Of a stretch of DNA of 32,269 nucleotides, positions 10,297-17,541 are shown piece after piece. Position 1 is the stretch's first letter. Each line of letters starts with the position of its first letter. The stretch is from Desulfobulbaceae bacterium (GTDB lineage Bacteria; Desulfobacterota; Desulfobulbia; Desulfobulbales; Desulfobulbaceae). The DNA lies in assembly GCA_015484845.1 (NCBI GenBank), contig WFUT01000162.1:1-32269 (forward strand), in the 5' to 3' direction. Position numbers and translations under genes: made by a program. Below the pieces are notes generated by a model. That model saw only the letters and a list, made by a program, of their open reading frames with translations. It was not told where the DNA came from and made no database searches.

Positions 10297-11394
10297 ATGG
10301 CGGACAGCACGAGCCCGGTGACCGTGCAGGTCGGACTGGGAGAGCGGAGTTATCCCATCCGCATCGCGGCGGGAATCCTGGACCGGGTAGGGGAGGACCT
10401 GCGAAAGCGTTCCCTGGCCAGGAGATACTGCGTGATCAGCGATGACCACGTGGCCGACCTTTACGGCGAGCGTCTCATGCGCTCCCTGGCAGGGGCGGGC
10501 ATCACCGCGGGGCTGCTCTCCTTTGCCAGGGGAGAGGAGAGCAAGAACCTGCAGACCATTGCGGAGCTGGCCAGTGCACTGGCGCGGCAGGGCTATGACC
10601 GCGGCGACGGCCTGATAGCCCTGGGTGGCGGTGTCACGGGGGATATCACCGGCTTTCTCGCTTCGATCTACATGCGGGGAATTCCCTTTGTCCAGGTGCC
10701 CACCACCCTCCTGGCCCAGGTCGATTCCTCGGTGGGCGGCAAGACCGGCGTGGATATCCCCGAGGGCAAGAACCTGGTGGGGACCTTTTACCAGCCCTGG
10801 GCCGTGTACATCGACACCGACTGTCTCGCCACGCTGCCAGGCCGGGAACTGCTGGGCGGGCTGGCAGAGGTGATCAAGTACGGCGTGATCCGTGATGCCG
10901 GTTTCTTCGACTATCTCGAGGCGCAGCGCGAGGCCGTCCTGGCCCTGGACAGTGATGCCGTCTCCCGGGTGATCGCCCGCTGCTGTGAGATCAAGGCGCG
11001 GGTGGTGGAGGAGGATGAGCGGGAAGGGGGACTGCGGCGGATCCTCAACTTTGGTCACACCCTGGGCCACGCCATCGAGGCCGCCTCCCGCTTTCGCATC
11101 ATCCACGGCCTGGCCATTGCCATGGGCATGCGGGCCGCGGCAGACCTGGCGGTGCGGGGAGGCATGCTGGCAGCAGGCGATGCCGCCCGAATCCGTGCCC
11201 TGCTCGAGGCCTATGGCATGCCGGTGGTGGTGCCCCCGGAGCTGGATCGGCAGGAGATCCGTTCCTACCTGCAGACCGACAAGAAGACCGTGGCCGGCCG
11301 TGTTTTTTTTGTGCTGCCCGAGGCCATCGGCCGGGTGTGCATCACCGATGCGGTGCGGCCCGAGGATATTGACGCAGTGCTTGACAGTGATTAA
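10297..11394 (+). CDS. aroB: 3-dehydroquinate synthase
   Basis: A protein of 365 residues, the usual family length. It converts DAHP to 3-dehydroquinate, the second step of the shikimate pathway, in the cytoplasm with NAD and a divalent metal. The nucleotide-binding segment GGGVTGDITGFLAS, the PTTLLAQVDSSVGGKTGVD region and the metal-binding NFGHTLGHAIE motif are all intact. A purine-rich GGGAGGACAAGG precedes the ATG. The gene lies after the sat terminator and before a non-coding repeat region, and no other shikimate genes are in the window. Confidence 0.96.
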   Translation: MADSTSPVTVQVGLGERSYPIRIAAGILDRVGEDLRKRSLARRYCVISDDHVADLYGERLMRSLAGAGITAGLLSFARGEESKNLQTIAELASALARQGYDRGDGLIALGGGVTGDITGFLASIYMRGIPFVQVPTTLLAQVDSSVGGKTGVDIPEGKNLVGTFYQPWAVYIDTDCLATLPGRELLGGLAEVIKYGVIRDAGFFDYLEAQREAVLALDSDAVSRVIARCCEIKARVVEEDEREGGLRRILNFGHTLGHAIEAASRFRIIHGLAIAMGMRAAADLAVRGGMLAAGDAARIRALLEAYGMPVVVPPELDRQEIRSYLQTDKKTVAGRVFFVLPEAIGRVCITDAVRPEDIDAVLDSD

Positions 11395-11590
11395 ATTGCA
11401 TCCGCCCACTGGTGTCCCTGCCTGGGGGGGGCGTGGTTTATTCGAAAGTGGCGCAGAGCGCCCGGTGGGGTGTTGCACCGCAGAGCGGTGCAACAAGAGC
11501 AACCATCCTTTGGGTTCCACCGCACACTCTGGGCGCCTTCTCAACCTCGTGACACTGCTCTGCGGTGTCACGTAATTTGTTGTGGCTGTG
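11395..11590. other. non-coding hairpin cluster after aroB
   Basis: Three hairpins follow one another. H1 is GGCGC-AGA-GCGCC (11450-11462). H2 is GTTGCACCG-CAGAG-CGGTGCAAC (11472-11494), 9 bp perfect. H3 is CGTGACAC (11548-11555) with GTGTCACG (11565-11572). The loop region of H1 and of H2 reads GCAGAGC, while that of H3 reads the exact complement GCTCTGC (11557-11563). A fragment GGTTTATTCGAAA at about 11435 resembles part of the tandem repeat that follows. Open frames across this region have no ribosome binding site or known relatives. Confidence 0.6.
11472..11494 (+). terminator. hairpin after aroB (H2)
   Basis: A 9-bp perfect stem with a five-base loop, 78 bases after the aroB stop. No T-run follows, so terminator function is only one option; it may be part of a larger RNA structure with H3. 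Confidence 0.4.
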
Positions 11591-11812
11591 ACCTGAAAAC
11601 CTGGTCCAGCCGTGTTGGTTTATCCGAAAACGTCTGTCCGCAGCGCAAGGAGTGGCGGTATTTTCATGGTTCGTTGGGCTGCAACCTGAAAACCTGGTCC
11701 AGCCGTGCTGGTTTATCCGAAAACGTCTGTCCGCAGCGCAAGGAGTGGCGGTATTTTCATGGTTTGTTGGGCTGCAACCCGAAAACCTGGTCCAGCCATG
11801 CTGGTTTATCCG
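11591..11812. repeat. 93-bp tandem repeat, 2.4 copies
   Basis: Units start at 11591, 11684 and 11777; the third stops after 36 bases at 11812. The first two units differ at only two positions. Each begins ACC(T/C)GAAAACCTGGTCCAGC and contains a small hairpin CCAGC-cgt-GCTGG; differences among the copies fall in the loop or give a G-U pair. The period is 31 codons, so long frames run through the array in more than one frame, but none has a start signal. The array ends 15 bases before the next gene. Confidence 0.9.
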
Positions 11813-11827
11813 TGAGACGAGGTTATC

Positions 11828-12322
11828 ATGCCGATCTACGAATTTTTCTGTGCCGACTGCAACACGATTTTCAACTTCTATTCCAGCCGGATCAACACCG
11901 AAGCAAGGCCTGATTGCCCCAAGTGCGGACGCAAGGGGCTCGACAAGATGATGTCCACCTTTGCCACCGTTGGCAAGACAGGCGAGGACGAGGCCGATGA
12001 TCCCCTGGCCGGGCTCGACGAGAGCAGGATGGAGCAGGCCTTTGCCGGCCTGATGCGGGAAGCGGAGAGCATCAACGAGGAGGACCCGCGGCAGATGGCC
12101 CGGCTCATGCGTCGCTTTTCCGAACAGACCGGAATTTCACTCGGCGAGCAGATGGAAGAGGCCCTGTCGCGCATGGAGGCAGGCGAGGATCCGGACCAGA
12201 TCGAACAGGAGATGGGCGACCTGCTCGACTCCGACGATGCCTTTACCCTGGAGGCCATGAAAAAAAAGATCCGGACCGGTCCCAGGCCGCCGGCCCACGA
12301 CGACACGCTCTACATGCTCTGA
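11828..12322 (+). CDS. FmdB-type zinc-ribbon protein
   Basis: A protein of 164 residues. The N-terminus MPIYEFFCADC with CPKC about 20 residues later is the FmdB/CxxC small zinc-ribbon family signature. The rest (about residues 45-164) is an acidic, helix-rich tail with many Glu, Asp and Met, longer than in most family members, which are often 70-110 residues. GAGG lies a few bases before the ATG. FmdB proteins are proposed regulatory zinc ribbons, first noted beside formamidase and amidase genes, and their exact role is poorly known. It stands alone after the tandem repeat; the upstream non-coding array could affect its expression. Confidence 0.85.
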   Translation: MPIYEFFCADCNTIFNFYSSRINTEARPDCPKCGRKGLDKMMSTFATVGKTGEDEADDPLAGLDESRMEQAFAGLMREAESINEEDPRQMARLMRRFSEQTGISLGEQMEEALSRMEAGEDPDQIEQEMGDLLDSDDAFTLEAMKKKIRTGPRPPAHDDTLYML

Positions 12323-12504
12323 CCAGGGTATTGCCGGCCAGTGAGCAGGGCCATCGTCTCCTCGAGGCGATCACCCCTGCCTGCAGGAGAGAGCCGCCGG
12401 AGCCTCGGTCGTGGCTTGCCAGCCAGCGGGCGATCGCTCTGGCGCGGTCCATGCTCACCTGGCAGGACCGGTATGGCGGGTGGTCGTAAGGGGGGTGCCC
12501 TGCC

Positions 12505-12517
12505 GTTAACCGTTAAC
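12505..12517. promoter_or_regulatory. twin GTTAAC palindromes upstream of the porin
   Basis: Two adjacent copies of the palindrome GTTAAC (12505-12510 and 12512-12517), one base apart, lie about 56 bases before the porin start and next to the AT-rich stretch TTTGCATATTG. The position fits an operator or promoter element, but no regulator can be named. Confidence 0.35.
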
Positions 12518-12572
12518 TTTGCATATTGCCCCGTGCCGGACGACCCAACAGGAAAATTTTTAGAGGATGATT

Positions 12573-13832
12573 ATGAACAGGAAAAAGTGCATGGACGGAA
12601 TCGGTCGGGGCAGGGGCATGGCGCTCTGTGCCGCCCTGGTGGCAACGATCATGGTTCCAGCGGCAGCCGGGGCCGCAGACATCAACGATACCATAGCCAA
12701 CGCCCTGCAGGGCGACTGGGGACGGATCACCCTTGACCTCCGCTACCGTTACGAACACGTGGACCAGGACGGCCTCAAGACCGCCAACGGCGACCCCCTC
12801 CGCATCCGGCTGGGGTACCTGACGCCGAAGTTCTCCGGCCTGCAGGCATTTGCCGAGTTCGAGGGCAACAACTCCGTCTTTCTCGACGACTACAACAACA
12901 CCGATAACAACAAGACCGACTACGCGGTCATCGCCGATCCCAACAAGGGGGAGCTGAACCAGGCCTGGCTTTCCTGGTCCGGGTATGAGGGCACGGTGGT
13001 CAAGGCGGGCAGGCAGCGGATGAACTGGGACGACCAGCGGTTCATCGGCGCGGTGGGCTGGCGGCAGATGGAGCAGACTTTTGACGCGGTCTCGGTCTTT
13101 TCCACCCCGCTGCCCAACCTGGACCTCAAGCTCTCCTATGTCTGGAACGTGCGCAACATCAAGAGCCGCGACGTGAACATGTCCTCGCCGCTCGTCAATA
13201 TCGCCTATACCTTCAGCGGCATCGGCAGGCTGAGTGCCTATGCCTACCTGCTCGACTACAACGACGAGGCCGATTACGGGTTATCTTCCCAGACCTACGG
13301 CCTCCGGTTCAACGGCACCGCACCGGTGAGCGATGCCCTGCGTCTTCTCTACACCGCCGAGTACGCGGTCCAGTCCGATTACCAGGACAATCCTGCCGAT
13401 TACAGCGCCGATTACTACCATTTCATCGGCGGGATCACCTACAAGGACGTCTGTCCCCTGGTGAGCAGCCTGTCGGCCTCTGTGGCCTGGATGCTCCAGT
13501 CTGCTGACAACGGGGTCTCCTTCAAGACGCCGCTGGGCACCAACCACAAGTTCAATGGCTGGGCCGACCAGTTCCTGACCACGCCGGACACGGGGCTCAG
13601 GGATCTCTATGGCACCGTGGGCGCCATGATCCATGGCCACAAGGTGCAGGTGGTCTACCACCAGTTCGATGCCGACCAGGGCGGGGCCGACTATGGTGAT
13701 GAGTGGGATTTCCTGGTCCAGAAGAAGATCAACGAGCATTACAGCGTTCTCATGGGCTATGCCGCTTACAATGCCGACGAGTACAGGACCGACACCAGGA
13801 AGTTCTGGCTGCAGCTGACGGCCAGGTTCTGA
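12573..13832 (+). CDS. outer-membrane porin, alginate-export-like beta-barrel
   Basis: A protein of 419 residues. Residues 1-36 form a signal peptide ending AAAGA before ADIND. The mature protein alternates short amphipathic strands with Asp/Asn/Gly turns and ends in a strand finishing WLQLTARF, with the terminal Phe typical of BAM-folded barrels. Segments such as RYRYEHVDQDGL, KAGRQRMNWDDQRFIGAVGWRQ and TFDAVSVF resemble the alginate_exp/porin superfamily, which is not evidence of alginate transport here. The ATG at 12573 is preferred over 12567 because AGAGG at 12562-12566 would directly abut the earlier codon. The likely role is passive uptake or efflux of small solutes across the outer membrane. 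Confidence 0.88.
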   Translation: MNRKKCMDGIGRGRGMALCAALVATIMVPAAAGAADINDTIANALQGDWGRITLDLRYRYEHVDQDGLKTANGDPLRIRLGYLTPKFSGLQAFAEFEGNNSVFLDDYNNTDNNKTDYAVIADPNKGELNQAWLSWSGYEGTVVKAGRQRMNWDDQRFIGAVGWRQMEQTFDAVSVFSTPLPNLDLKLSYVWNVRNIKSRDVNMSSPLVNIAYTFSGIGRLSAYAYLLDYNDEADYGLSSQTYGLRFNGTAPVSDALRLLYTAEYAVQSDYQDNPADYSADYYHFIGGITYKDVCPLVSSLSASVAWMLQSADNGVSFKTPLGTNHKFNGWADQFLTTPDTGLRDLYGTVGAMIHGHKVQVVYHQFDADQGGADYGDEWDFLVQKKINEHYSVLMGYAAYNADEYRTDTRKFWLQLTARF

Positions 13833-13859
13833 TCCCCCGGCAGGATCGTTTGTGCCGCC

Positions 13860-13893
13860 AGGGGCCATGCTGCGGATGCCGGCCATGGCCCCT
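13860..13893. terminator. convergent terminator-like hairpin
   Basis: AGGGGCCATG (13860-13869) pairs with CATGGCCCCT (13884-13893) around a 14-base loop. It lies between the convergent porin and the minus-strand gene that ends at 13982. There is no T-run. Confidence 0.5.
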
Positions 13894-13981
13894 GCTTGTC
13901 TCTGCGCGCTGGACATGCTGTTCCCGGCCCTTGTCACGACCCTTTCCCCTGGCGGAAATCGCTGTTTCCCTTCTCTTCGGC

Positions 13982-14332
13982 CTACTGGATCTTGTGGGTC
14001 TCGTCCCTGTCAAACAGCTGCCGCATGCCGTGCCGCATCTCTTTTTCCGCCACCATCCTGGCGGCCTCTTCTTCGCTGATGTTCAGTGACCTGGCAATGT
14101 CACCAATGTCGTAGCAGGGCTGGCCGTCCGGGGTGAATCCGGTGGGCCTGAGATCGGGGAAACTCTCCCTGGTGGCATGGCCGGATGCCTCCTGCAGCAG
14201 TTGCTGGATCTCCGGCGGACCATAGAGGAGGAGCCATTCCACGGCATCGGCCCAGGTCCGGCTGTCCACCGTGGGATGGCGGAGGATCTCCAGGGCCGCC
14301 TCCAGGGTCCATTGCTCTTTGAAATCTGTCAT
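13982..14332 (-). CDS. small acidic protein of unknown function
   Basis: A protein of 116 residues beginning MTDFKEQWTLEAALEIL. It is helix-rich and acidic. Near residues 70-92 the sequence DGQPCYDIGDIARSLNISEEEAARM reads like a small helix-turn-helix (a tryptophan-rich or MerR-like DNA-binding helix pair), but this is only a resemblance; I do not recognise the family. The start is chosen at 14332 because AAAGAG precedes it and the coding character begins there; the open frame extends further upstream without support. It is divergent from the SPFH gene, and its candidate promoter overlaps that gene's promoter. Confidence 0.65.
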   Translation of the reverse strand: MTDFKEQWTLEAALEILRHPTVDSRTWADAVEWLLLYGPPEIQQLLQEASGHATRESFPDLRPTGFTPDGQPCYDIGDIARSLNISEEEAARMVAEKEMRHGMRQLFDRDETHKIQ

Positions 14333-14379
14333 GTGTCGCTCTTTCTGAAGTGGTTGGCCCGGTTTCCTGTTGTTTCCAC

Positions 14380-14409
14380 TTGGTACGCAGGCAGGTGATA
14401 TCATATACT
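14380..14409 (+). promoter_or_regulatory. candidate promoter for the SPFH operon
   Basis: TTGGTA (14380-14385) and TATACT (14404-14409) are separated by 18 bases, 146 bases before the SPFH start codon. Confidence 0.45.
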
Positions 14410-14428
14410 GAAGCATGGGGCAGGGCAA
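14400..14428 (-). promoter_or_regulatory. candidate promoter for the divergent small gene
   Basis: On the minus strand TTGCCC (14423-14428) and TATGAT (14400-14405) are 17 bases apart, 68 bases upstream of the start at 14332. Its -10 box overlaps that of the plus-strand promoter, so the two could compete. Confidence 0.4.
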
Positions 14429-14554
14429 CCCCCTCCGCCACCGGCACGACACGGCATGCAACCAGGGGGACAGGGAGGCCTTTTCCCTGTTTTCCCGCCG
14501 CAGGCGCAAATCGAGAAGGCTTTTGTCTTCTGTCTTCTGACAAGGGAGTATCCC

Positions 14555-15688
14555 ATGGGCGTTGACAACATCATTTTCCTCGAATCCCTGGAATGGTTTG
14601 ACGAGACAGGCAGGGAGCTGCTGCACCGGCTGCCGGAACACGGCTCCGGCGAGATCAAGTACGGGGCCCAGCTCACGGTCCGGGAATCCCAGGCCGCGGT
14701 CCTGTTCTACAAGGGCCGGGCCTGCGACGCCTTTGCCCCTGGCCGGCATACATTAAAAACCGGTAATATCCCCATCCTGACCAAGATCCTGTCCGCGCCC
14801 TGGGGCATGACCAGTCCCCTGCGCGCCGAGGTCTACTTTGTCAACCTCAAGGTTTTCCCGAACCTGAAATGGGGCACCCGCGATCCGGTGGCCTTCCGGG
14901 ACGCCGAGCTCGGCCTGGTCCGGTTGCGGGCGCACGGCATCTTCAATATCCGGGTGGTGCAGCCGGTGCTCTTCATCAATACCCTGGCCGGCACCATGGG
15001 CAAGTTCACCACCGCGCAGGTGGAGGAGTACCTGCGGCGGGTGATCGTCTCCCGTCTCAACGATTTCCTGGGCGAGGTCCTGGAGACCCTGCTTGACCTG
15101 CCCGGTCGGTTCGACGAGATGGCGCTGGCCCTGAAAAAACGGCTGGTCCATGACTTCAGCCGTTTCGGCCTGGCCCTGGACGAACTCTACATCACCTCCA
15201 TCACCCCGCCCGAGGAGGTGCAGGCGGCCATTGACGACCGCGGCCGGCTGAGCGTGATCCGCGACATGGACAACTTTGTCCGCATGAAGGCGGCCATGGC
15301 CATGGAAAAGGCCGCCGATGCCGGGGGCGAGGCCGGGGCCGGCCTGGGCCTGGGTATGGGGATGATGATGCCGGCCATGTTCGGCGGCCTTGGCCAGGCA
15401 GCCGCAGGCACGGTCGGTGGCGCGGCCGGCGCAACAGAGACCACCTGCCCGGACTGCGAGCAGCAGATCCCGGCCAATGCCCGCTTCTGTCCCTTCTGCG
15501 GCCACCAGCAGCTGGTACTGCACCAGTGCGGCAACTGCGGCAAGAACCTGACCCCGGGCGCCCGCTTCTGTCCCCGGTGCGGCCAGCCGACCTCGGAGCG
15601 GCCCCGGGTGCTTTCCTGTCCGCACTGCGGAACCGAGAACCTGCCCGGCTCCAGCTTCTGCAACCACTGCGGCCGCAAGATCGGCTGA
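14555..15688 (+). CDS. SPFH-domain protein with three C-terminal zinc ribbons (YdjI-like)
   Basis: A protein of 377 residues. Residues 1 to about 255 form an SPFH/Band-7-type domain of the YdjI 'virion core-like' group (GEIKYGAQLTVRESQAAVLFYKG, later LYITSITPPEEVQAAI). A flexible Gly/Ala/Met linker spans about 258-292. Three zinc ribbons follow: CPDC/CPFC, CGNC/CPRC and CPHC/CNHC. The ATG at 14555 is used because AAGGGAG lies six bases upstream; the open frame extends further 5' without a better start. In Bacillus the related YdjI works with zinc-ribbon proteins YdjG/H and a PspA homologue in envelope stress. Here the next gene, 12 bases on, is also a zinc-ribbon protein, but no PspA gene is present. 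A membrane-stress or scaffold role is inferred. Confidence 0.88.
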   Translation: MGVDNIIFLESLEWFDETGRELLHRLPEHGSGEIKYGAQLTVRESQAAVLFYKGRACDAFAPGRHTLKTGNIPILTKILSAPWGMTSPLRAEVYFVNLKVFPNLKWGTRDPVAFRDAELGLVRLRAHGIFNIRVVQPVLFINTLAGTMGKFTTAQVEEYLRRVIVSRLNDFLGEVLETLLDLPGRFDEMALALKKRLVHDFSRFGLALDELYITSITPPEEVQAAIDDRGRLSVIRDMDNFVRMKAAMAMEKAADAGGEAGAGLGLGMGMMMPAMFGGLGQAAAGTVGGAAGATETTCPDCEQQIPANARFCPFCGHQQLVLHQCGNCGKNLTPGARFCPRCGQPTSERPRVLSCPHCGTENLPGSSFCNHCGRKIG

Positions 15689-15700
15689 TACGCCACACGT

Positions 15701-16921
15701 ATGGAGATCAGGATCGAGCAGTCCTGTCCCCAGTGCGGCGGGCCGGTGGTGCTCTCCGAGTCGGACCGGCTGTTGACCTGTTCTTACTGCGGGGTCAGGA
15801 ATTTCCTGCGCAGCCGCGGCCTGTTCCGCTACGTCCTGCCGGTGGCCGGCCGGGAGGAGATGGTCCATGCCCCCTACCTGCGCTTCAAGGGCACCATCTT
15901 CCTGGTCCGGGAAGAGGGGATCGAACACCGGCTGGTGGACACCACCCAGGTGGCAGTGGACCATGCCGGTCTGCCGCCCTCTCTCGGATTGCGGCCCCAG
16001 GCCATGCGGCTGGGCCGCCTCGCTGCGGCCACCGGCGGCCGGTTCCTGCGCCCCGCCATCCGTGCCACCGCAGTCCTGGAAAAGGCGGCCCGCCTCTCCA
16101 CCCTCCTGCGGCAGGAGCGGGCTGTGCTCTACCACCGGGCCTTTATCGGCGAGACGGTCAGCTGTATCTACCTGCCCCTGCAGCAGCGGCGTGACGGCCT
16201 GTTTGACGCGGTCCAGGACAGGCTGCTGGTGAAGGGCCGGGCAAGAGGGCTCGAGGGCTTCCCCTTTTCCCCGCGCTGGCAGGTTGATTTCCTGCCCACC
16301 CTCTGTCCCCATTGCGGCTGGACCCTGGACGGGGAGGGCGACTGTCTCCTGCTCACCTGTGGCAACTGCGACCGCGCCTGGCTGGTGGACAACAGCGGCC
16401 TGCAACCCGTGCCCTGGCAGGTGGTGGCCGGTGATGAGCGCACCCGGCTCTACATCGGTTTCTGGCGGATAACGGCCCGGATCCCGACCCTGGCCATGGA
16501 GAGCTTTGCCGATTTCATCGAGCTGACCAACCAGCCCATGCTGCCCCGGCCCGAGTGGCAGCGCCGGGCCATGCAGTTCTGGATCCCCGCCTTCCGTATC
16601 CGGCCGCGAATCTTTCTTCGTCTCGGCCGCCAGGCCACCATCGGCCAGCACCGGTTGCGACCGGAGCCGGGCACGGTGCGGCCCGGCCTCTATCCCGTGA
16701 CCCTGCCCCCGACCGAGGCCCGGCAGGCCATCAAGGTGATCCTGGCCGCCTCGGCGGCAAGCCCGAAACGGATCTTTCCGTCCCTGCCCGGGGTCCGTCC
16801 CGCCGGGCTCTCGTTTGCCCTGGTCTATCTGCCCTTTGTCTCCACGGGCCAGGAGTGGCTGCAGCCCCATACCGGCATGGTGATCAACAAGCGGGTCCTC
16901 GGTTTCGGACGTAGCCTGTAA
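15701..16921 (+). CDS. zinc-ribbon protein paired with the SPFH protein
   Basis: A protein of 406 residues. A TFIIB-like zinc ribbon opens the protein (CPQC at about 9-12, CSYC at about 28-31), and a second ribbon lies in the middle (CPHC and CGNC, about 206-229). There is no signal peptide or clear membrane helix. Between and after the ribbons the sequence is Arg- and Leu-rich without a recognised fold. It starts 12 bases after the SPFH stop and has no obvious ribosome binding site, so translation may be coupled. By layout it could be a counterpart of the YdjG-type zinc-ribbon partners of YdjI, but direct homology is not established. Confidence 0.82.
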   Translation: MEIRIEQSCPQCGGPVVLSESDRLLTCSYCGVRNFLRSRGLFRYVLPVAGREEMVHAPYLRFKGTIFLVREEGIEHRLVDTTQVAVDHAGLPPSLGLRPQAMRLGRLAAATGGRFLRPAIRATAVLEKAARLSTLLRQERAVLYHRAFIGETVSCIYLPLQQRRDGLFDAVQDRLLVKGRARGLEGFPFSPRWQVDFLPTLCPHCGWTLDGEGDCLLLTCGNCDRAWLVDNSGLQPVPWQVVAGDERTRLYIGFWRITARIPTLAMESFADFIELTNQPMLPRPEWQRRAMQFWIPAFRIRPRIFLRLGRQATIGQHRLRPEPGTVRPGLYPVTLPPTEARQAIKVILAASAASPKRIFPSLPGVRPAGLSFALVYLPFVSTGQEWLQPHTGMVINKRVLGFGRSL

Positions 16922-16924
16922 CTG

Positions 16925-16954
16925 TTGACGCGGCACGGGATTCTGGTTTACCAT
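16925..16954 (+). promoter_or_regulatory. candidate internal promoter before the deaminase gene
   Basis: TTGACG (16925-16930) and TACCAT (16949-16954) are 18 bases apart in the 101-base gap before the next gene. This suggests the deaminase-radical SAM-methyltransferase set can be transcribed separately. Confidence 0.4.
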
Positions 16955-17022
16955 GGGCCACCGGTAGCCGACGACAGGCGGGATGGCCGGAACCGGACCA
17001 GGGAGGAAAGGGGAGGAGAGGG

Positions 17023-17541
17023 GTGACAACAGCGGATGAACGGTTCATGGCCGAGGCCCTGGCCGAGGCAGAGAGCGCCCTTGCCGCGGGCGAGTTCCCG
17101 GTGGGCTGTGTCCTGGTGGGGGATGGCCGCATCCTGGCGCGGGGGCATCGGGAAAACTCCCGGGGCCCCCATTTCAACGAGCTGGACCATGCCGAGGTGG
17201 TCACCTTGCGCACCCTGCTGCGGCGGCAGCCGGGCATCGACTGCGCCTCTCTCACGCTCTACTCCACCATGGAGCCCTGCCTGATGTGCTATGCCACCAT
17301 GCTGCTCTCCGGCATCCGGCGCTTTGTCTGGGCCTACGAGGACGTGATGGGTGGCGGCACCTCCCTGGAACTCTCGCGGCTCGCGCCCCTCTATGCCGCC
17401 ATGGAGGTGGAGGTGCGGGGCAGGGTTCTGCGCAAGCGCAGCCTGCGCCTCTTTGCCCGGTTTTTCCGTACATGGACCTACTGGCAGGACAGCCTGCTGG
17501 CCACCTATACCCTGGAACAGGCCGACGAGGTAGACAGATGA
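17023..17541 (+). CDS. CDA-fold nucleoside/nucleotide deaminase
   Basis: A protein of 172 residues of the cytidine deaminase-like fold. It has the zinc-binding DHAEV motif (about residue 48) and EPCLMCYATML (about 85-95), matching H/CAE...PCxxC. TadA-like features are partial: the usual NDPTAHAE is replaced by FNELDHAE, and the C-terminal region is different and longer (KRSLRLFARFFRTWTYWQD), so I do not call it tadA. It uses a GTG start with a strong GGAGGAGAGGGG upstream; the next in-frame Met is too far from that site. The stop overlaps the start of the radical SAM gene (ATGA), which implies translational coupling and a shared pathway. The substrate is unknown. Confidence 0.87.
   Translation: MTTADERFMAEALAEAESALAAGEFPVGCVLVGDGRILARGHRENSRGPHFNELDHAEVVTLRTLLRRQPGIDCASLTLYSTMEPCLMCYATMLLSGIRRFVWAYEDVMGGGTSLELSRLAPLYAAMEVEVRGRVLRKRSLRLFARFFRTWTYWQDSLLATYTLEQADEVDR

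Noticed and set aside
8803-11571. 922-residue minus-strand open frame across sat and aroB
   Set aside because: It is antisense to two clear, highly biased genes. Its low-complexity, His/Gly/Leu-rich translation and lack of a ribosome binding site mark it as a shadow of GC-rich codon bias.
11440-11575. Integron attC site
   Set aside because: Hairpins are present, but the GTTRRRY/RYYYAAC core pairs in the right places are not seen and there is no integrase gene.
11591-11812. CRISPR array
   Set aside because: The units are contiguous 93-bp repeats with no unique spacers, and no cas genes are nearby.
11470-11951. Open frames through the 93-bp tandem repeat (31-residue repeated peptide)
   Set aside because: Several frames are open because the period is a multiple of three. 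None has a ribosome binding site, they run into the FmdB-like gene out of frame, and base changes do not favour any one frame.
14753-17029. 758-residue minus-strand open frame
   Set aside because: Antisense to the SPFH and zinc-ribbon genes, whose plus-strand motifs are clear.
17023-17541. Calling the deaminase tadA
   Set aside because: Motifs are only partly TadA-like and the C-terminal region differs; the genome may carry a normal tadA elsewhere.
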